Below are positions 5,095-7,444 of a stretch of DNA of 7,444 nucleotides, piece by piece. The position numbers and the translations under genes were made by a program. Under the pieces are notes generated by a model. That model was not told the DNA's origin and searched no databases. It saw only the letters and a program-made list of their open reading frames with translations. The first letter of the stretch is position 1; the number at the start of each line of letters is the position of its first letter. Source of the DNA: AG-12 sp027319585 (GTDB lineage: Bacteria; Chloroflexota; Dormibacteria; Aeolococcales; Bog-877); NCBI GenBank assembly GCA_027319585.1, contig DAHVMY010000062.1, forward strand, positions 1-7,444, given 5' to 3'.

Positions 5095-5627
5095 CGCTCA
5101 TACCCCATCTCATCCAAGATCAGGCGGAGGCAGCGCAGCGCATAGTAGGTCCGGGACTTCACCGTGCCCTCGGGAATCCCCAGCAGCCGGGCCGCCTCAG
5201 CAACGGTGCGCTGCCGCCACACGCACTCGACGAGCACCTGGCGGTGCTCCGGGCTGAGCCTGCCCATAGCTTCCCGCACCACGGCGGCCTCGAGCGCCTC
5301 TTCGAACGCCGACTCCTCGGTCAGCTCGGGGGAGGACGCTGCCATCTCGGCGCGGCGGCGGCGCGCCCGCGCCCGCCAGCGATCCGACATGACGTGGCGC
5401 GCCACCGTCAGCAGCCAGCCCCGGGGGGAAGACCCGGACCCCGTGAACGCCTGCGGATTGCGGCACGCTCGCAGGAAGGTCTCCTGCACTATCTCCTCCG
5501 CCAGCTCGCGGTCCCCGGTCGCGCGCAGAGCAACCGCGAGCACCGCCTGGCGGTGCTCGCGTACCAGGCGGGGCACATCCGCCTTCGAGGCATCCCAGGT
5601 CAGGAAGTCGCCGGTGGCGCCTGCCAT
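5091..5627 (-). CDS. ECF-family RNA polymerase sigma factor
   Basis: It directs RNA polymerase to a small stress or envelope regulon. It has 178 residues with the two ECF domains only. Region 2 spans 20-88 (LVREHRQAVLAVALRATGDR, AEEIVQETFLRACRNP, WLLTVARHVMSDRWRARAR). A linker follows, and region 4 spans 120-172 (LSPEHRQVLVECVWRQRTVA, EAARLLGIPEGTVKSRTYYA, LRCLRLILDEMG). The region 4 ending and the RskA-like partner recall mycobacterial SigL/SigK pairs, but I do not assign an orthologue. The frame is open upstream to 6074, inside the divergent gene. I chose ATG 5627 because it falls exactly 6 bases after a -10-like box and just before the family homology. GTG 5645, behind AGGA, is an alternative. 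Confidence 0.92.
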   Translation of the reverse strand: MAGATGDFLTWDASKADVPRLVREHRQAVLAVALRATGDRELAEEIVQETFLRACRNPQAFTGSGSSPRGWLLTVARHVMSDRWRARARRRRAEMAASSPELTEESAFEEALEAAVVREAMGRLSPEHRQVLVECVWRQRTVAEAARLLGIPEGTVKSRTYYALRCLRLILDEMGYER

Positions 5628-5633
5628 GGGCTC

Positions 5634-5662
5634 ATGCTGCAACACCGAATCCTGGGTGACAA
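5634..5662 (-). promoter_or_regulatory. Candidate sigma gene promoter giving a leaderless message
   Basis: TTGTCA (5662-5657), a 17-base spacer, and CAGCAT (5639-5634), then GAGCCC and the ATG. If this is the -10 box, transcription starts on the A of the start codon. The -10 box matches only at A2 and T6. It looks vegetative; I see no clear ECF-type -35 such as GGAAC, so autoregulation is not evident. Confidence 0.4.
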
Positions 5663-5750
5663 GCCCCCGGTCAGGCGGCGTCCCGTCATTGCAGGCTTTC
5701 CCTGGCGTCGCGCGGCGGCGGGCCGGCCCAGCCCGCTCCCCCCGACCACC

Positions 5751-5756
5751 TATCCT
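5751..5756 (+). promoter_or_regulatory. -10 box of a leaderless promoter for the quinone oxidoreductase
   Basis: TATCCT fits the actinobacterial TANNNT -10. The GTG start codon begins exactly 7 positions after its last base, which puts +1 on the G of GTG. No recognisable -35 is present at 16-19 bases upstream. GGAG lies only 2 bases before the GTG, too close for a normal Shine-Dalgarno. Positions 5663-5750 of the divergent intergenic region show no further motif that I can support. Confidence 0.55.
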
Positions 5757-5762
5757 GGAGCC

Positions 5763-6713
5763 GTGAGGGCCAACTGTATCCAGGACGGTCAGCTCGTCTG
5801 GCAGGAGGTCGCGGACCCCAAGCCCACCGAGCACGACCTCCTGGTCAGGGTCGCCGCCGCCGGGGTGAACGCCGCCGACGTGCTCCAGCTCCGTGGGCAT
5901 TACCCGGCTCCGCAGGGAGCCCCGGCTCAGATCCCCGGTCTGGAGCTGGCCGGCGTGGTGACAGCGGTGGGCCAAGCGGTGCGCCGCTTTCGCGTCGGGG
6001 ATCGGGTCATGGCGCTGGTTGCGGGAGGTGCCCACGCCGAGTTGGTGGCAGTCGACGAGGGATCGACCCTGCATGTACCCCCGGCCCTCGACATGGCGGC
6101 GGCAGGAGGGTTCCCCGAGGTGTTCATCACCGCCTGGGACGCGCTCTTTCTCCAGGCCGGACTCCGGGTCGGTGAGCGGGTGCTGGTCACCGGTGCGGCA
6201 GGCGGGGTCGGCACCGCCGCGATCCAGCTGGCCTCCGCCGCAGGGGCGAGCGTCACCGCGTCCTCGCGCAACCCCGACCGACTTGGCGACCTGCTCGCGC
6301 TCGGAGCTCGCCTGGCGCTCTCACCGGAGGAGGCGCTGGCCCGGGGTCCCTTCGACGTCATCCTGGAGCTGGTGGGCGGAGCCGGAGTCGCCCAGGGGCT
6401 GTCCGTACTCGCGAACCGGGGCCGGATCGCGGTGATCGGGCTGGGCGCCGGGCGGTCGGTCGAGCTCGACCTCTCCTTGTTGATGGCCAAGCGTGCCCGG
6501 ATCTTCGGGTCTACCCTGCGGGCGCGCAGCCTCGCTGAGAAGGAGCTGGTGACCCGCAGCGTCGCCGACCACGTCCTGCCCCTGCTGGAGTCCGGCCGGG
6601 TCAGGGTTCAGGTCGCGGCCACCTACCCGATGGAGGCGGCCGGTCAGGCCTACGCCCATCTCAGCAGCGGCGGCAAGCTGGGCAAGATCGTCCTCACCAC
6701 ACCGGCGGCCTGA
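5763..6713 (+). CDS. NAD(P)H:quinone oxidoreductase, PIG3-type medium-chain dehydrogenase
   Basis: Zinc-independent medium-chain reductase that transfers hydride from NADPH to quinones or similar electrophiles; the true substrate is unknown. It has 316 residues. The N-terminal GroES-like domain has DLLVRVAAAGVNAADVLQLR (25-44) and PGLELAGVVTAVG (58-70). The Rossmann motif VLVTGAAGGVGTAAIQLA lies at 140-157. PEVFITAWDALF (118-129), LLMAKRARIFGSTLRAR (239-255) and GGKLGKIVL (303-311) are typical of the human TP53I3 (PIG3) branch. No structural-zinc cysteine cluster is present. The frame extends upstream to 5049, but that part is the reverse complement of the sigma and anti-sigma genes. The GTG at 5763 is supported by the -10 box and by the start of homology. 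It is divergent from the sigma gene, so it may belong to its regulon; that is inference. Confidence 0.92.
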   Translation: MRANCIQDGQLVWQEVADPKPTEHDLLVRVAAAGVNAADVLQLRGHYPAPQGAPAQIPGLELAGVVTAVGQAVRRFRVGDRVMALVAGGAHAELVAVDEGSTLHVPPALDMAAAGGFPEVFITAWDALFLQAGLRVGERVLVTGAAGGVGTAAIQLASAAGASVTASSRNPDRLGDLLALGARLALSPEEALARGPFDVILELVGGAGVAQGLSVLANRGRIAVIGLGAGRSVELDLSLLMAKRARIFGSTLRARSLAEKELVTRSVADHVLPLLESGRVRVQVAATYPMEAAGQAYAHLSSGGKLGKIVLTTPAA

Positions 6714-6733
6714 CCCGGACTCCACCGCGGGGT

Positions 6734-6762
6734 CTACTCTCCCACCGGCGTTGGTAGAGTAG
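6734..6762. promoter_or_regulatory. Dyad overlapping the promoter of the phosphoribosyltransferase gene
   Basis: CTACTCT (6734-6740) and AGAGTAG (6756-6762) are perfect inverted repeats 15 bases apart, extended inward by a mismatch and CCA/TGG. The right arm contains most of the -10 box TAGAGT. It could be an operator or a weak hairpin behind the quinone oxidoreductase gene; no T-run is present. Confidence 0.4.
6755..6760 (+). promoter_or_regulatory. -10 box of a leaderless promoter for the phosphoribosyltransferase
   Basis: TAGAGT followed by AGGAAC and the ATG at 6767, so the predicted +1 is the A of the start codon. AGGA 2 bases before the ATG is too close for normal Shine-Dalgarno use. 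No good -35 is seen. Confidence 0.55.
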
Positions 6763-6766
6763 GAAC

Positions 6767-7417
6767 ATGGAGGCGTCACCGTCCGCCGGGCAGATCGTGG
6801 TGCCGGTGCTGGAGGTGCCGGCACCGCAGGCGGTCGGACAGCTCTCCTTCTGGAACGACGTCGGCCTCGATCAGCTGCCGGTGCGCGAGATCGCCAGCGC
6901 CGAACTGGTGCGACAGCGAGTCTGTGAACTGGCCCGGGAGATCGCCGCCGACCTCGGCGGCGAGCCCCTCACGCTGGCCGTCGTGCTCCGTGGGGCCTTC
7001 GTCTTCGCGGCCGATCTGGCTCGCGAACTCATCGCCAACAAGATGGAGAACCTGCTCATCACCTTCTTCCACGCCAGCAGCTACCGGGGCACCAAGGCGT
7101 GGCGGGCGCCCGTGATCCAAGAGCTCGGGGAGATGAGCCGCGACGGCCACCAGACGATTCTGATCATCGACGACATAGTCGACGCCGGTCACACCGCGCA
7201 CGCGATGATCCAGCGGCTCAGCTCGCCCCACCGGCGGGTCGAATACTGCTCCCTGTTGGACCGGCCCGAAGGGCGGGAGGCTCCCGTTCACCCCCGCTAC
7301 GTCGGCTTCCGCCTGGACGGCCCAGGCTTCGTGGTCGGCTATGGGCTGGACTATGACGACAAGTACCGGGAACTGCCGTACCTCGCTCAGTGGATGCCCC
7401 CCTCGGCTCCAACCTGA
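6767..7417 (+). CDS. hpt: Hypoxanthine phosphoribosyltransferase-like protein
   Basis: Expected to join a 6-oxopurine to PRPP, giving IMP or GMP in purine salvage in the cytosol. It has 216 residues, about 35 more than compact bacterial enzymes. The extra N-terminus (1-36) has no recognisable domain. The core has LAVVLRGAFVFAADLARELI (70-89, the LRG dipeptide-loop region), HASSYRGTK (102-110, conserved SSY), the PRPP-binding loop ILIIDDIVDAGHTA (131-144) and VGFRLDGPGFVVGYGLDYDD (179-198) followed by KYRELPYL. The loop departs from the usual VEDI(V/I)DTG: Asp replaces Glu and Ala replaces Thr, so substrate preference is uncertain. The ATG is fixed by the -10 box 6 bases upstream. It is likely transcribed from its own promoter, 53 bases after the preceding gene. 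Confidence 0.88.
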   Translation: MEASPSAGQIVVPVLEVPAPQAVGQLSFWNDVGLDQLPVREIASAELVRQRVCELAREIAADLGGEPLTLAVVLRGAFVFAADLARELIANKMENLLITFFHASSYRGTKAWRAPVIQELGEMSRDGHQTILIIDDIVDAGHTAHAMIQRLSSPHRRVEYCSLLDRPEGREAPVHPRYVGFRLDGPGFVVGYGLDYDDKYRELPYLAQWMPPSAPT

Positions 7418-7444
7418 GGGCTGCGGCGGGGCCAGGCCACCCGG

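Noticed and set aside
5049..5762. Long N-terminal extension of the quinone oxidoreductase
   Set aside because: It is the reverse complement of the sigma and anti-sigma genes, whose domains are clear; homology starts at GTG 5763.
5628..6074. Upstream extension of the sigma factor frame
   Set aside because: It overlaps the oxidoreductase gene antisense and lies outside the ECF domain.

Overview
The window is GC-rich bacterial DNA with closely packed genes and GTG/TTG starts. Several start codons sit 6 bases after a TANNNT-like -10 box, as in leaderless transcripts. This, an actinobacterial-style IS607 transposase, a sigma/zinc-finger anti-sigma pair and a WWW trp leader peptide suggest an actinobacterium or a related high-GC lineage (for example a terrabacterial group such as Dormibacterota or Chloroflexota). 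The species cannot be named from sequence alone.

Layout from left to right. (1) Positions 1 to about 412, minus strand: the start-proximal end of an IS607-family insertion sequence with a truncated serine-recombinase gene (tnpA). It abuts the 3' end of aroF and apparently supplies the last ~11 codons of that gene. (2) Positions 378-4345, minus strand, transcribed right to left: an aromatic amino acid cluster, promoter - trpL (WWW leader peptide) - attenuator terminator - trpE - trpG - second promoter candidate - second leader peptide with a Phe-Tyr-Ala-Tyr run - folded leader RNA - aroH (chorismate mutase) - aroF (DAHP synthase). (3) Positions 4480-5627, minus strand: an ECF sigma factor followed by its membrane-anchored, RskA-like zinc-finger anti-sigma factor. 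(4) Positions 5763-7417, plus strand, divergent from the sigma gene: a PIG3-type quinone oxidoreductase, then a hypoxanthine-type phosphoribosyltransferase.

How the genes work together. AroF makes DAHP, the entry to the shikimate pathway. TrpE/TrpG convert chorismate to anthranilate (tryptophan branch). AroH converts chorismate to prephenate (Phe/Tyr branch). The two branch-point enzymes thus lie in one transcription direction, each preceded by its own candidate leader peptide: Trp codons before trpEG and Phe/Tyr codons before aroH-aroF. The Trp attenuator is strongly supported (WWW peptide, 10-bp hairpin with six Ts, then SD and TTG start). The Phe/Tyr leader is a new proposal from the sequence. 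It rests on a short ORF with TTT-TAT-GCG-TAT, a chain of mutually exclusive stems around it, and a 7-base complement that could mask the aroH ribosome binding site. It is the most interesting element here.

Gaps without genes: 1838-2094 is the aro leader, 4164-4479 is the trp leader plus hairpins, 5628-5762 is the divergent promoter region, and 7418-7444 shows nothing recognisable.
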